DNA of 64,000 bases, from positions 1,240,001-1,304,000 of the forward strand of contig OY970171.1 of the NCBI GenBank assembly GCA_963707575.1. Reading direction: 5' to 3'. The translations under genes and the position numbers were made by a program. Positions within the stretch are counted from its first letter, which is position 1, and each line of letters starts with the position of its first letter. Origin of the DNA: Gaiellasilicea sp963707575. GTDB taxonomy: Bacteria; Actinomycetota; Thermoleophilia; Gaiellales; Gaiellaceae. Below the pieces are notes generated by a model. It was not told the DNA's origin. It did not search any database and saw only the letters and a program-made list of their open reading frames with translations. Positions 43,832 to 52,300 of the stretch are shown piece by piece.

Positions 43832-45144
43832 GCGAGAGCTGGCTCGCCGGCCCCGTAGACCGCGAGGATCTCGTCGATCATCTCCTCCCGCGAGTCGTAG
43901 CGGCTCTCGTCGTAGCAGCCGAGCGGATTCTCCAGGAAGTTCGCCAGGCACTTGTTGCAGTACGTGCAGGGCCGCGGCGGCCGGTCGTGGCCCTGTTCGA
44001 ACAGCTGGACGAGGTCCGGGTTGGCGAGGAGCGAGCGGGCGATCGTCACTCCGTCGCACGCTCCGCTCTCGATCGCCTGCTCGATCACGGACGCGGTCTG
44101 GAAGCCGCCGCCGCAGAGGACGGGGATCCCGACCGCCGCCTTGACGGCCCGGGCCTCGGGCAGGTTGATGCCCTCGACCCCCTGGCGCCGGGTCGGCCGC
44201 TCCCACTGCCACTGGAAGAGCCGGCTCAGCGGCCACGTCCTGAACACGATGTAGTTCCGGAGCGTGTGACTGCCGCTCGAGAGGATCGTGTCGTACGACT
44301 TCACGAAGTCCTTCACCGGCATGGCGCCGGGTGGGTTGCGCGGATGCGGGAAGGCGGCGCCGGCCGTGATGTGCAGCGCGTCGACGCCTGCCTCCTCGAG
44401 CCACTTGCAGATCTGCACGGAGTCGCCGACCGAGTTCCCACGCCGAAGCCACGGGAAGACCTCGTTCATCCGCTCCTCGACACTGATCTTGAACCCGACG
44501 TAGAAGTCGGGGCCGACCTCCGCGCGAATCGCCTTGACGATCTCGAGCGCGAAGCGGGCCCGGTTCTCGAGCGAGCCGCCGTACTCGTCCTCGCGGTCGT
44601 TGATCGCCGAGGAGAGGAACTGCGTCACCAGCACGCCGTTGCCGCCGGCGATCTCGACCCCGTCCAGCCCCGCCTCGCGTGCGCGCCGGGCGCCCTGGGC
44701 GAAGGCGTCCACGAGCTCCCGGATCTCGGCGACGGTGAGCCGGTCGCAGGGGAACCCGTGGATCGGCTCGGGCTTGTCGGTCGAGCTCACGCCCTTCGGA
44801 AACTCGAGATCGCCGATGTCGCGATGCCGGCCGGCGTGGTTCAGCTGGACGATGTACTTGCAGTCGTACTCGTGCACGCGCTTGCCGAGCTCGCGGAAGA
44901 ACGGGATGCGATCGTCGCGATCGATCAGCGCAAAGCCGGGTACGAGCCGGCCGCGCCGATGGACGGGCGCGTTCGACGAGATGATGGCCCCGATCCCGCC
45001 ACGCGCGAACTTCACCTCCCAGTTGATACGGACCGCGGTCCCCGAGCCGTCGTAGTTGTCCCAGCGGCCTCCAAGGCTGGAGCGGAGAACGCGATTCTTG
45101 ACGGTCAGCGCACCGAGCCGGAGCGGTTCGAGGAGGACGCTCAT
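43828..45144 (-). CDS. Old Yellow Enzyme-family flavin oxidoreductase, paralogue 2 (active-site His replaced)
   Basis: Second tandem OYE-like protein, 438 residues. The fold and the C-terminal CX2CX2CX10C cluster match its neighbours. At the ligand-binding pair, however, the motif reads EIAGGNG: A166 stands where the paralogues have histidine, while N169 is kept. In OYEs this His/Asn pair holds the carbonyl or nitro group of the substrate, so this copy probably acts on a different substrate or serves another role. NLHAG-type QLNHAGRHRD and NDREDEYGGSLENRARF are intact. Coupled on both sides by ATGA overlaps. Confidence 0.87.
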   Translation of the reverse strand: MSVLLEPLRLGALTVKNRVLRSSLGGRWDNYDGSGTAVRINWEVKFARGGIGAIISSNAPVHRRGRLVPGFALIDRDDRIPFFRELGKRVHEYDCKYIVQLNHAGRHRDIGDLEFPKGVSSTDKPEPIHGFPCDRLTVAEIRELVDAFAQGARRAREAGLDGVEIAGGNGVLVTQFLSSAINDREDEYGGSLENRARFALEIVKAIRAEVGPDFYVGFKISVEERMNEVFPWLRRGNSVGDSVQICKWLEEAGVDALHITAGAAFPHPRNPPGAMPVKDFVKSYDTILSSGSHTLRNYIVFRTWPLSRLFQWQWERPTRRQGVEGINLPEARAVKAAVGIPVLCGGGFQTASVIEQAIESGACDGVTIARSLLANPDLVQLFEQGHDRPPRPCTYCNKCLANFLENPLGCYDESRYDSREEMIDEILAVYGAGEPALA

Positions 45145-46466
45145 GCGACGGCGGGCTGCGGCTCGCCCTCGTACACGGACAGGATCTCGCGCACCATCTC
45201 CTCCCGCGAGTCGAAGCGGCTCTCCTCGTAGCACCCGAGCGGGTTCTCGATGAAGTTGATCAGGCACTTGTTGCAGTACGTGCACGGCCGCGGCGCCCGG
45301 TCGTGCCCGGCCGCGAAGAGGTTGACGAGGTCGGGGTTGGCGATCAGCGGCCGGCCGATCGAGACGCCGTCCACCGACCCGTCCTCGATCGCGCGCGCGA
45401 TCGTCGAGTGCGTCTGGAAGCCGCCGGCGCAGATCACGGGCACGGTGACGCCCTCCTTGAATTGACGCGCCTCCGCGAGGTTGATCCCCTCGATCCCGTC
45501 GCGCTTCGCCGACCGCTCCCAGGCCCACTTGAAGACCTTGTTGACGGGCGGCGTGCGGAACATCAGGTAGTTCCGGAACGTGTTCTTGCCGCTCGAGAGC
45601 ATCGTGTCGTACGCCCGAATCGTGTCCGCGATCGGGAAGCCTCCGGCCGGGTTGCGCGGGTGCGGGAAGGCGCTCCCCGACGAGATGTGGAAGCCGTCGA
45701 CCCCCGCCCCCTCCAGCCAGCGTCCGACCTGGATCGAGTCCTCGATCGTGGTCCCCTCGCCCCACCACGGGAAGAGCGCGTCGTGGTGGTCGACTCCCGT
45801 GAGCTTGAACTGGACGTGGAAGTCGTCGCCGACCTCCTGGCGAATCGCCCGTACGATCTCGACTGCCAGGCGGGCACGGTTCTCGAGCGAGCCGCCATAC
45901 TCGTCCTCGCGGTCGTTGATCGCCGGGGAGAGGAACTGCGTGATCAGGTAGCCGTTGCAGCCGTGGATCTCGATCCCGTCCAGCTCGGCCTCGCGGGCGC
46001 GCCGCGCCGCCTGCGCGAAATAGCCGACGATCTCGTGGATCTGCTCCACGGTCGCGCGCTCGCAGGGGAGCCCGTGGATCGGCTCGGGCTTGTCCGTCGA
46101 GCTCAGGCCCTTCGAGTAGGTGATCCCGGGGATGTCGCGCTGCCGGCCGGAGTGCGCGATCTGCGCGAGGTACTTGCAGCCGTGCTCGCGGGAGCGCTTG
46201 CCGAGCTCTCGCCAGAACGGGATCTTGTCGTCGGCGTCGAGGTGCGCGTAGTTGGGGACGATCAGCCCGCGCATGTGCACCGGCGTGTTCGAGGAGATGA
46301 TCGCGCCCACCCCGCCGCGGGCGAACTTCAGGTCCCAGCGCAGCCGCACCTCCGTCCCCGAGCCGTCGTAGTTGTCGAAGCGGCCCGAGATGCTGGAGCG
46401 AAAGACGCGGTTCTTGACCTCGAGGTTGCGGAACCGGAGCGGCTGGAAGACCGCGGACTCAGTCAA
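45141..46466 (-). CDS. Old Yellow Enzyme-family flavin oxidoreductase, paralogue 3
   Basis: First-transcribed of the three tandem OYE-like proteins, 441 residues. It keeps the H168/N171 pair in EIHGCNGYLITQFL, and the cluster PCTYCNKCL with GCYEE near the C-terminus. The start is a TTG at 46466 within the end of the metallophosphoesterase gene (eight-base overlap), supported by GGGAGG about six bases upstream. Similarity among the three copies is high along the entire length, so they arose by tandem duplication. Likely a cytoplasmic reductase of unsaturated ketones or lactones, with the electron donor unknown. Confidence 0.87.
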   Translation of the reverse strand: MTESAVFQPLRFRNLEVKNRVFRSSISGRFDNYDGSGTEVRLRWDLKFARGGVGAIISSNTPVHMRGLIVPNYAHLDADDKIPFWRELGKRSREHGCKYLAQIAHSGRQRDIPGITYSKGLSSTDKPEPIHGLPCERATVEQIHEIVGYFAQAARRAREAELDGIEIHGCNGYLITQFLSPAINDREDEYGGSLENRARLAVEIVRAIRQEVGDDFHVQFKLTGVDHHDALFPWWGEGTTIEDSIQVGRWLEGAGVDGFHISSGSAFPHPRNPAGGFPIADTIRAYDTMLSSGKNTFRNYLMFRTPPVNKVFKWAWERSAKRDGIEGINLAEARQFKEGVTVPVICAGGFQTHSTIARAIEDGSVDGVSIGRPLIANPDLVNLFAAGHDRAPRPCTYCNKCLINFIENPLGCYEESRFDSREEMVREILSVYEGEPQPAVA

Positions 46467-48060
46467 GCAACACCTCCCACGCCCACGTCCCGTCGGCCTG
46501 CTCGCGGCCGCGGATCCAGTCCTCGAGCGGCGGGTCGTCCGCGTGCTCGGCGCAGCCTGTCGCGGCGAAGCACCGCAGCTCGAGCTCGCCTGACCTCACC
46601 TCGATGCGGAGGAAGCTCTTGAAGAGCGGCGGCGGCGGCTCGTTCCAGTCGAGCAGCTCCGAGAAGTTTCGGTGCAGCATGCCGCCGCCCCCGCTGCCGG
46701 TCGAGCCGGGGAAGCGCGTGATCCGCTTCGCCGCCTTCCAGGCCTGCTGGGTGATCTCCTGGTCGACGTCCGCCGAGCGGGTCGGCTCGATGTTCCCCTC
46801 GAGCAGCTGGCTCATGATCGCCGGCGCCTGCTGGTAGGGGACGACGAGGTAGCCCCGGTCCAGGCCGAACTTTCGGTCGTAGAGCCGGGAGTACGCGGCG
46901 AGCGAGTCGCCGCGGCGGGGGTAGCAGCGGAAGTCGTCCTCGGTGCAGCCGCAGGCCTCGGGCTTGACCTTGGGGATCTTGTGCGTCGCCTTCGTGTAGG
47001 CGCCTGCGGCGCCGCTGACGATGTGCTGGATCGTGCGGCCGTCGGGCATCTTCACGGGGTAGCGCTGGTAGTTGTGGATGTCGCCGCCGATCACGGCGAC
47101 GTATCGGTGGGCCGGGTCGTCGACGATCGCGCGGACGCCGCCGCCGCCCTCGATCTCGGTCTCCTTCGTGTGCGCGTCGACGACGAGCGGCTTGCCCGTG
47201 AGCAGCAGCTTCGGCTTCGGCACCTTCGAGATGCGGCGGAGCCAGTCGCCCTGCTCGCGGTCGAGCTTGCCGCGGATGCCCGTGTCGATGCCGACGATCA
47301 GCAGCGGCCCGGTGTCGATCGCGAAGTACGGGCCCGGCTGCTCGGATCGCTCCTGACGGAGCTTGCCGACGCGCTCCAGCAGCTGCTGGTCGGGCTTGGA
47401 CGGCTGCCGCCACAACAGGTTCCGCAGCGCGCGCCGGACGCGACCGCCCTGCTTCGGCGCCGGCCGCTGATCCGGATCGGCACGGCAGAAGTGGGTCATG
47501 AACCCGTGCAGGCCGTCGTACCAGTCGTGGTTGCCGGGGATCGCGTAGATCGGCCCGGGCAGTTCCCGGTAGGGCCAGAAGAACTTGTCCTCGTACTCGT
47601 TCACGTCCCCGGCCGGGTAGATGACGTCGCTGACGACGTAGGTGAAGAGGGTCCCGCCGGCCTTCGAGCGCAACGGGCGGAGCACGTGGTACTGCGAGGC
47701 GTCGCCCTCGCCGGGGTCGCCGATGACGAGGAACGAGAACTCGTCGGCCTCCGAGTAGCGGCGAACGGTCAGGTCGGGATCGACGCCTTTCTTGCGCATC
47801 GCGGCCACCCAGCGCCGGCGCTCGTCGTCGGTCGGATCCTCGATCACGCGCGCGATCGGGTCGTTGCGCGACTCCCAGATGGGCTTCGGGTTGATCCAGT
47901 TGAAGCTCGCGGGCACGTAGCCCTCGCGGTAGAGATCCTCGACCTGGGCGGCTTCTTTGCAGTCGACCCAGCCGGCCGACCGGCGGGACGTCCGCGAGGA
48001 GTGCTCAGGGTCGGTGGGTACGGGAACCGGTTGCGGCGGATCCGTCACGCGCTCCGTCAT
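46459..48060 (-). CDS. Calcineurin-like metallophosphoesterase
   Basis: Phosphoesterase of 533 residues without a signal peptide. The dinuclear metal motifs are in order: VIGDPGEGD (about 110, normally GDxH, here GDP), SDVIYPAGDVNEY, IPGNHDWYDG, and VIGGDIHNYQRY; the last gives GDIH in place of the common GHxH. A long N-terminal region of about 90 residues and a C-terminal 130 residues are not recognised. The substrate is unknown; candidates include phospholipid-derived or nucleotide phosphoesters. ATG 48060 is preferred to a TTG at 48099 because GGGGGTGAGAG lies close before it. The gene is coupled to the three OYE genes. Confidence 0.83.
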   Translation of the reverse strand: MTERVTDPPQPVPVPTDPEHSSRTSRRSAGWVDCKEAAQVEDLYREGYVPASFNWINPKPIWESRNDPIARVIEDPTDDERRRWVAAMRKKGVDPDLTVRRYSEADEFSFLVIGDPGEGDASQYHVLRPLRSKAGGTLFTYVVSDVIYPAGDVNEYEDKFFWPYRELPGPIYAIPGNHDWYDGLHGFMTHFCRADPDQRPAPKQGGRVRRALRNLLWRQPSKPDQQLLERVGKLRQERSEQPGPYFAIDTGPLLIVGIDTGIRGKLDREQGDWLRRISKVPKPKLLLTGKPLVVDAHTKETEIEGGGGVRAIVDDPAHRYVAVIGGDIHNYQRYPVKMPDGRTIQHIVSGAAGAYTKATHKIPKVKPEACGCTEDDFRCYPRRGDSLAAYSRLYDRKFGLDRGYLVVPYQQAPAIMSQLLEGNIEPTRSADVDQEITQQAWKAAKRITRFPGSTGSGGGGMLHRNFSELLDWNEPPPPLFKSFLRIEVRSGELELRCFAATGCAEHADDPPLEDWIRGREQADGTWAWEVLLD

Positions 48061-48184
48061 GCGACTCTCACCCCCTTCGGGCTCGATGCGCCGCCGCAAG
48101 ACGCCGGGTCTTCCTTAGTCCTGAGCTTCGTCCGAAGCGCCGGTCGTTGTCAAGCTGGCCGGCGCAAGCTGAAGATCCCTGAAG

Positions 48185-48203
48185 GAGACGGCTTCGCCGT
48201 CTC
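48185..48203 (-). terminator. 8-bp hairpin after the papain-like peptidase gene
   Basis: GAGACGGC (48185-48192) and GCCGTCTC (48196-48203) pair perfectly around TTC, and flanking AAG/CTT can add three pairs with one bulge. It lies 32 bases after the peptidase stop on the same strand. No T-run follows, so it may be a weak or factor-dependent terminator. Confidence 0.45.
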
Positions 48204-48234
48204 ACCTTCCGACTCGCCGACCGCTCGGTGTCAG

Positions 48235-49026
48235 TTAGGGCTCGACGCCGTACGCCTCGGTGAAGGCGTCCTGGGCGTAGGCGAGCGAGGCGTGCGCGAA
48301 CCCGCGCTCGCCCCAGGCGGTGCCCCAGCTGTTGCGGACGATGAAGGTCGTCGGCGTGTAGCCGACGAGGGCGACAGCGTGCCCCCCGTGCGCGGTCTCG
48401 GGCCGGTACACGTCCAGCTTCCCCTTGTTCGCGGTCGATCGGTCCCAGGTCGAGTCGACGCTGAGCCGGGTCAGGATCGGCCCCTTGGTGGCGAGCCACA
48501 GCCGCCAGTTCTCGAGCTCGTGTCCGAGGTTGAAGTACATGCTGATCTTCAGCTGCGCGGCGATCGCGTAGAAGGTCTTCGCGCTGCCGGGGTAGAGCTT
48601 GCCCGAGGCCCACGGGAGGGCGGAGTCCTTGACCGCGCCGTACTTGCGCGAGACGTCGAGCGCCGACTTCAGGCTCGTCCCTTCCTCCTCGACGAAGGTC
48701 GTCGGGCGCGAGTTGAACTCGTCGGTCTCCTTCGCGGCCATCCACTGGAAACGCGGAGAGATCAGCTCGGTCCGGGCGATTCGGCCCGTCTTGGCGAAGT
48801 GCCAGCGCAGCACCGCGTCGGACGTCGCCCAGCCCACGCAGGAGCCGGTGCTGCCCTGGTCCTGCACCTTCCACCAGGCCGCCCGCAGGTCCTTGCGGGA
48901 CGGGATCCGCGGCGCCGCGGCGAGCACGCCGGCGTCCTCGGCGGTGTCGAGCTGCCAGTCGTCGTCCCGCTTGGGCGACGGGATGCAGTTGAGGATCCGT
49001 TTCGGTTGGCGCCGGCGTCTCGCCAT
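48235..49026 (-). CDS. Papain-fold (C1) cysteine peptidase without prodomain
   Basis: Peptidase of 263 residues. QDQGSTGSCVGWA contains the oxyanion glutamine Q57 and nucleophile C63 at papain spacing; HGGHAVALVGY holds the catalytic histidine and VRNSWGTAWGERGF the asparagine. There is neither signal peptide nor inhibitory propeptide: only about 50 basic or polar residues precede the catalytic core. So it may act in the cytoplasm, be exported by a non-Sec route, or be released on lysis. ATG 49026 is supported by GAGGGAG a few bases upstream. It is divergent from the amidase gene. Confidence 0.87.
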   Translation of the reverse strand: MARRRRQPKRILNCIPSPKRDDDWQLDTAEDAGVLAAAPRIPSRKDLRAAWWKVQDQGSTGSCVGWATSDAVLRWHFAKTGRIARTELISPRFQWMAAKETDEFNSRPTTFVEEEGTSLKSALDVSRKYGAVKDSALPWASGKLYPGSAKTFYAIAAQLKISMYFNLGHELENWRLWLATKGPILTRLSVDSTWDRSTANKGKLDVYRPETAHGGHAVALVGYTPTTFIVRNSWGTAWGERGFAHASLAYAQDAFTEAYGVEP

Positions 49027-49085
49027 CGTCTCCCTCGGCTTGCGCCCATGCTCGTACCGCCGCCACCGCCGTGTCAAGCCGGCCG

Positions 49086-49114
49086 TTGAATCGGCCGCAG
49101 GCCGGTGCTTAGAT
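49086..49114 (+). promoter_or_regulatory. Promoter of the amidase gene
   Basis: TTGAAT (49086-49091), a 17-base spacer and TTAGAT (49109-49114). The leader would be about 46 bases and carries GAAGGAG six bases before the ATG at 49167. On the opposite strand TTGACA (49077-49072) may belong to the divergent peptidase promoter, but its -10 is poor. Confidence 0.5.
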
Positions 49115-49166
49115 GAGCGCGCAGCTGCGGTGATCGTGCGGATCGTTCGAGTCGAAGGAGAAGCAC

Positions 49167-50000
49167 ATGAGCGTCGAGATCATCCCGCGGGCCGAGTGGG
49201 GCGCCGTCAATGCGAGGCGGAGGACGGCACTGCCGCCGGCACACCTGGCCGGCGTCGCCATCCACTGGTTCGGAAGCCCGGTCGCTGCGCGCTCGCACGA
49301 CGAGTGCCCGGCCCTTCTGCGCAGCGTCCAGCAGGGACATCTGAACAACAAGAAGGAGAACTACTCCGACATCGCCTACAACCACGCCGTCTGCCCGCAC
49401 GGCGCTGCATACGAGCTCCGCGGGTTCGGCATCCAGACGGGAGCGAACGGCTTCGGCGCGGCGAACCGCTCGCACGCCTCCATCGTCTACATGGCCGGGA
49501 CGGGCGACAAGTTCACGGAAGAGGCGAAGCAGACGCTCGCCGAGGTGATCCGAGAGTGGCAGAAGCAGGGCGCGGGGCTCGACGTGAAGCCACACGGGTT
49601 CTTCACCGGCTCCACGTGCCCCGGCCCGGACGTGCTCGCCTGGCTGCCCCAGAAGCTGTGGGCGCTCGAGGAGAAGAAGGCGCCGGTGAAGGACGAGACG
49701 CCCGACTGGCTGATGGACTTCGTCCACTGGCGGCTCGTCGACGACGCCGATCCGGCGAAGCGGCCGGAGGGGCTGCCCAAGCGGGTCCCGAGCTCGGCCT
49801 GGGAGACGGCCTCGCGCGTGCACAAGATGGTCAACCTGATGGGCCCGCAGGATCCCTTCCTCGACTGGGCCGAGTGGCGCACCCGTGGGGGCCGCAAGAG
49901 CACGCGGCCGCACAGCCTCCCCACCGAGATCCCAAAGCCGTGGTGGGCTGCGCTCAAGCGCCTCAAGGCGGGCTCGAAGCAGAAGCCGAAGTTGAAGTAG
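49167..50000 (+). CDS. N-acetylmuramoyl-L-alanine amidase (PGRP/amidase_2 fold)
   Basis: Peptidoglycan amidase of 277 residues. The catalytic domain covers about 1-160: AIHWFG (zinc histidine 33), NYSDIAYNHAVCPHG, and PHGFFTGSTCPGP with the second histidine and the zinc cysteine. The C-terminal 110 residues are unrecognised and end in a very basic tail (KAGSKQKPKLK). No signal peptide or wall-binding domain is visible, which is typical of phage-type endolysins or cytoplasmic recycling amidases. GAAGGAG with good spacing fixes the ATG. Its 3' end overlaps the convergent nagZ gene by 38 bases. Confidence 0.85.
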   Translation: MSVEIIPRAEWGAVNARRRTALPPAHLAGVAIHWFGSPVAARSHDECPALLRSVQQGHLNNKKENYSDIAYNHAVCPHGAAYELRGFGIQTGANGFGAANRSHASIVYMAGTGDKFTEEAKQTLAEVIREWQKQGAGLDVKPHGFFTGSTCPGPDVLAWLPQKLWALEEKKAPVKDETPDWLMDFVHWRLVDDADPAKRPEGLPKRVPSSAWETASRVHKMVNLMGPQDPFLDWAEWRTRGGRKSTRPHSLPTEIPKPWWAALKRLKAGSKQKPKLK

Positions 50001-51408
50001 CCGGGACACCCGAGCCGAGGCGGTCGACCGCCGCCTGGAGATTGACCCGCGCCGCGCCGTAGGTGTCGAGCGCGGCTGTGCCGTCCGGCAGCCCCGTCTC
50101 GACGACGACCGCATCCGGACGGACGGCTTTGACGTCCGCTACGGTCGCCCGCTGCCACTCGTGGCGGGCGAGGTCGCGCGTCACCACCACGACCGGCCGG
50201 TCGACAGCCGGCCCGAGCACCTCACCTGCGTCCGGTGGACAGGCGTGGAGCCGCACGCAGGCGGCGCCCGGCCAAAGGTCGGCGAGGCCGTGCGCGAGCA
50301 CGCCGGCGGCGACGTTCGCGCCCGGGAGTAGCTCGAGGACGAGCGGCGCGCCGGCGAGCACGGGCGCGAGTCGGACCTGCAGTGCGCGCCGCGCGCCCGC
50401 AGCACCGACCGCACGCGGAGCGCCACCCGACGACGTGGGCCGCGACCAGCGCGCGACGGCCGACACCCTTGCCGTCGCCTCCGAGAGCCGGTCGGCCGTG
50501 AGCCTGCCGTCGCGCACCGCGGCGAGGATCGCCGCGTGCACGGCTTCGACCGCCTCCTCGTGCAGGTCGTGCCCGAGGCAGACCACGTCGGCGCCGGCGG
50601 CGAGAGCCCGCACGGCTCCCTCCTCCACACCGATGCCAGCGCTGATCGCCCGCATCTCCAGCGCGTCCGTCAGCACGAGGCCCGTGAAGCCGAGCTCGTC
50701 GCGGAGCAGGCCGGTGAGCACGCGCGGGCTGACCGTGGCGGGCACGTCGTCGAGCCCGGGCACGAGCAGGTGACCGCTCATCACCGCCCGCGTCCCGGCC
50801 GCGATCGCGGCCCGGAACGGCTCGAGCGCCGCGCCGAGATCGCCGTGCACGACCGGGAGCTCGAGGTGCGAGTCAACCGACGTGTCGCCGTGCCCCGGGA
50901 AGTGCTTGGCGCAGGCCGCCACGCCCTGCCGCTGCAGCCCGCGCACGAACGCCGCCACGTGTCGGCCGACGAGGCCGGGGTCGGAGCCGAAGCTGCGCAC
51001 GCCGATGACCGGGTTGCGGGGATCCGAGTTCACGTCCGCCACGGGCGCCAGGTTCAGGTTCACGCCGACGCGGGCGAGGTCGGCGCCGATCGCGCTCGCG
51101 ACCTGCTCGGTCAGCTCCAAGTCGTCGACGACGCCGAGCGCGAGGTTGCCGGGGTAGGAGCTGCCCCGGTCGGCCTCGAGCCGGGTGACGTCGCCGCCCT
51201 CCTCGTCGATCGAGACGAGCACCTCAGGCTGCCGCTCGCGCAGCGCAGCCGTCAGCGCGGCGAGCTGCTCCGGATCGCGGACGTTGTAGGCGAAGAGCGT
51301 GATCCCACCCAGGCCGCGCTCGAGCCATCGCTCCACCCAGGGCGGCACCGTGTGGCCGGGGAAGCTGGGACAGAGGCAAGCGGCCGCGAGCCGGCCGAGG
51401 TCGGTCAT
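49963..51408 (-). CDS. nagZ: Beta-N-acetylhexosaminidase, NagZ-like (GH3)
   Basis: Glycoside hydrolase family 3 enzyme of 481 residues that would release GlcNAc from muropeptides or GlcNAc-MurNAc. The NagZ signature KHFPGHGDTSVDSH (Lys-His substrate site and general acid His-Asp loop) and the nucleophile region VLTDALEM are intact; DEEGG and NLNLAPVADVN are also typical. About 140 residues at the C-terminus exceed minimal NagZ and look like a degenerate second GH3 domain. No signal peptide, so it acts in the cytoplasm after import. It follows the two permease genes of the amino-sugar importer and is probably their last co-transcribed gene. Confidence 0.88.
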   Translation of the reverse strand: MTDLGRLAAACLCPSFPGHTVPPWVERWLERGLGGITLFAYNVRDPEQLAALTAALRERQPEVLVSIDEEGGDVTRLEADRGSSYPGNLALGVVDDLELTEQVASAIGADLARVGVNLNLAPVADVNSDPRNPVIGVRSFGSDPGLVGRHVAAFVRGLQRQGVAACAKHFPGHGDTSVDSHLELPVVHGDLGAALEPFRAAIAAGTRAVMSGHLLVPGLDDVPATVSPRVLTGLLRDELGFTGLVLTDALEMRAISAGIGVEEGAVRALAAGADVVCLGHDLHEEAVEAVHAAILAAVRDGRLTADRLSEATARVSAVARWSRPTSSGGAPRAVGAAGARRALQVRLAPVLAGAPLVLELLPGANVAAGVLAHGLADLWPGAACVRLHACPPDAGEVLGPAVDRPVVVVTRDLARHEWQRATVADVKAVRPDAVVVETGLPDGTAALDTYGAARVNLQAAVDRLGSGVPATSTSASASSPP

Positions 51409-51418
51409 CCGCGCCGGA

Positions 51419-52300
51419 TCATCCGCGCACCGCGCCGGCGGTGAGCCCGAAGGCGATGCGGCGGTGGACGAGCACGAAGAAGACGACCACCGGCAGCGCG
51501 GTCAGCGTCGCGCCGGCCATCAGCGGCCCCCACTCCGTCCCGCGCAGCGTGGTGAAGTTCGCGAGCCAGATGGTCAGGGTCTGGTTCTCCTGGCTCGAGA
51601 GCAGCACATAGGCGATCAGATACTCGTTCCAGGCCTGGATGAACGCGAAGATCGACGTCGCGACGAGCCCAGGCCCGACGAGCGGGAGCAGGATCCGGAA
51701 GAAGGCGCCAAACCGCGTCGAGCCGTCCACGAGCGCCGCCTCCTCGAGCTCCTTGGGCACGCCGGCGATGAACCCGCGCAGCGTCCAGACACAGAACGGG
51801 AGCACGAAGGTGAGGTAGGTGACGATCACACCGGTGAGCTTGTCGACCTGTCCGACGCGGCTGAGCGTGACGTAGAGCGGGATGATCAGCGCGTTCAGGG
51901 GCACCATCTGCACCGCGAAGATGATCACGACGAAGCCTCTGAGGCCGTAGAAGCGGAACTTGGCCAGCGCGAGCGCGGCGAGGAACGCGAGCACGACCGA
52001 GAGCAGGACGACGGCACCGACCACGATCAGGCTGTTCTTCACGTTGTCCCAGAAGTAGGGCCGGTTGATCGCGTCCGTGAAGTTGGCGAGGGTCGGGTTC
52101 TTGGGGAAGAACTCGGGCGTGAAGCTGAGGACGTCGCTGCCCGGCTTGAACGCCGTCAGCACCATCCAGTAGACGGGGAAGACCATCAGCGCGAGGACGA
52201 GGAGGCCGACGAGGTTGACGCCGACGCGTCTCGCGACTTTGCGGCGCGAGCGGCGCCGGCGCGCGGCAGGAGGAGGCGCCGGTGCGGTGACGGTGCTCAA
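51419..52300 (-). CDS. ABC carbohydrate permease, MalG type
   Basis: Membrane protein of 293 residues with six helices and the BPD_transp_1 coupling motif in ELEEAALVDGSTRFGAFFRI (EAA-type loop, about 195-215). The start is a TTG at 52300 that overlaps the stop of the partner permease (TTGA). It forms the channel with the next permease; an ATPase gene is missing here and is probably supplied by the MsiK/UgpC-like protein encoded at 58765. The basic N-terminal tail RRRRSRRK marks the inside. Substrate is inferred to be GlcNAc, a chito-oligosaccharide or a muropeptide sugar from context. Confidence 0.88.
   Translation of the reverse strand: MSTVTAPAPPPAARRRRSRRKVARRVGVNLVGLLVLALMVFPVYWMVLTAFKPGSDVLSFTPEFFPKNPTLANFTDAINRPYFWDNVKNSLIVVGAVVLLSVVLAFLAALALAKFRFYGLRGFVVIIFAVQMVPLNALIIPLYVTLSRVGQVDKLTGVIVTYLTFVLPFCVWTLRGFIAGVPKELEEAALVDGSTRFGAFFRILLPLVGPGLVATSIFAFIQAWNEYLIAYVLLSSQENQTLTIWLANFTTLRGTEWGPLMAGATLTALPVVVFFVLVHRRIAFGLTAGAVRG

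Noticed and set aside
48125..48138. GCTTCG-TC-CGAAGC palindrome as an operator
   Set aside because: The two-base centre makes it self-complementary by easy chance in GC-rich DNA and it lies at no recognisable promoter position.
46672..49089. Plus-strand frame of about 800 codons
   Set aside because: Antisense to the metallophosphoesterase and papain-like genes, both of which have intact catalytic motifs; no homology seen in the mirror frame.
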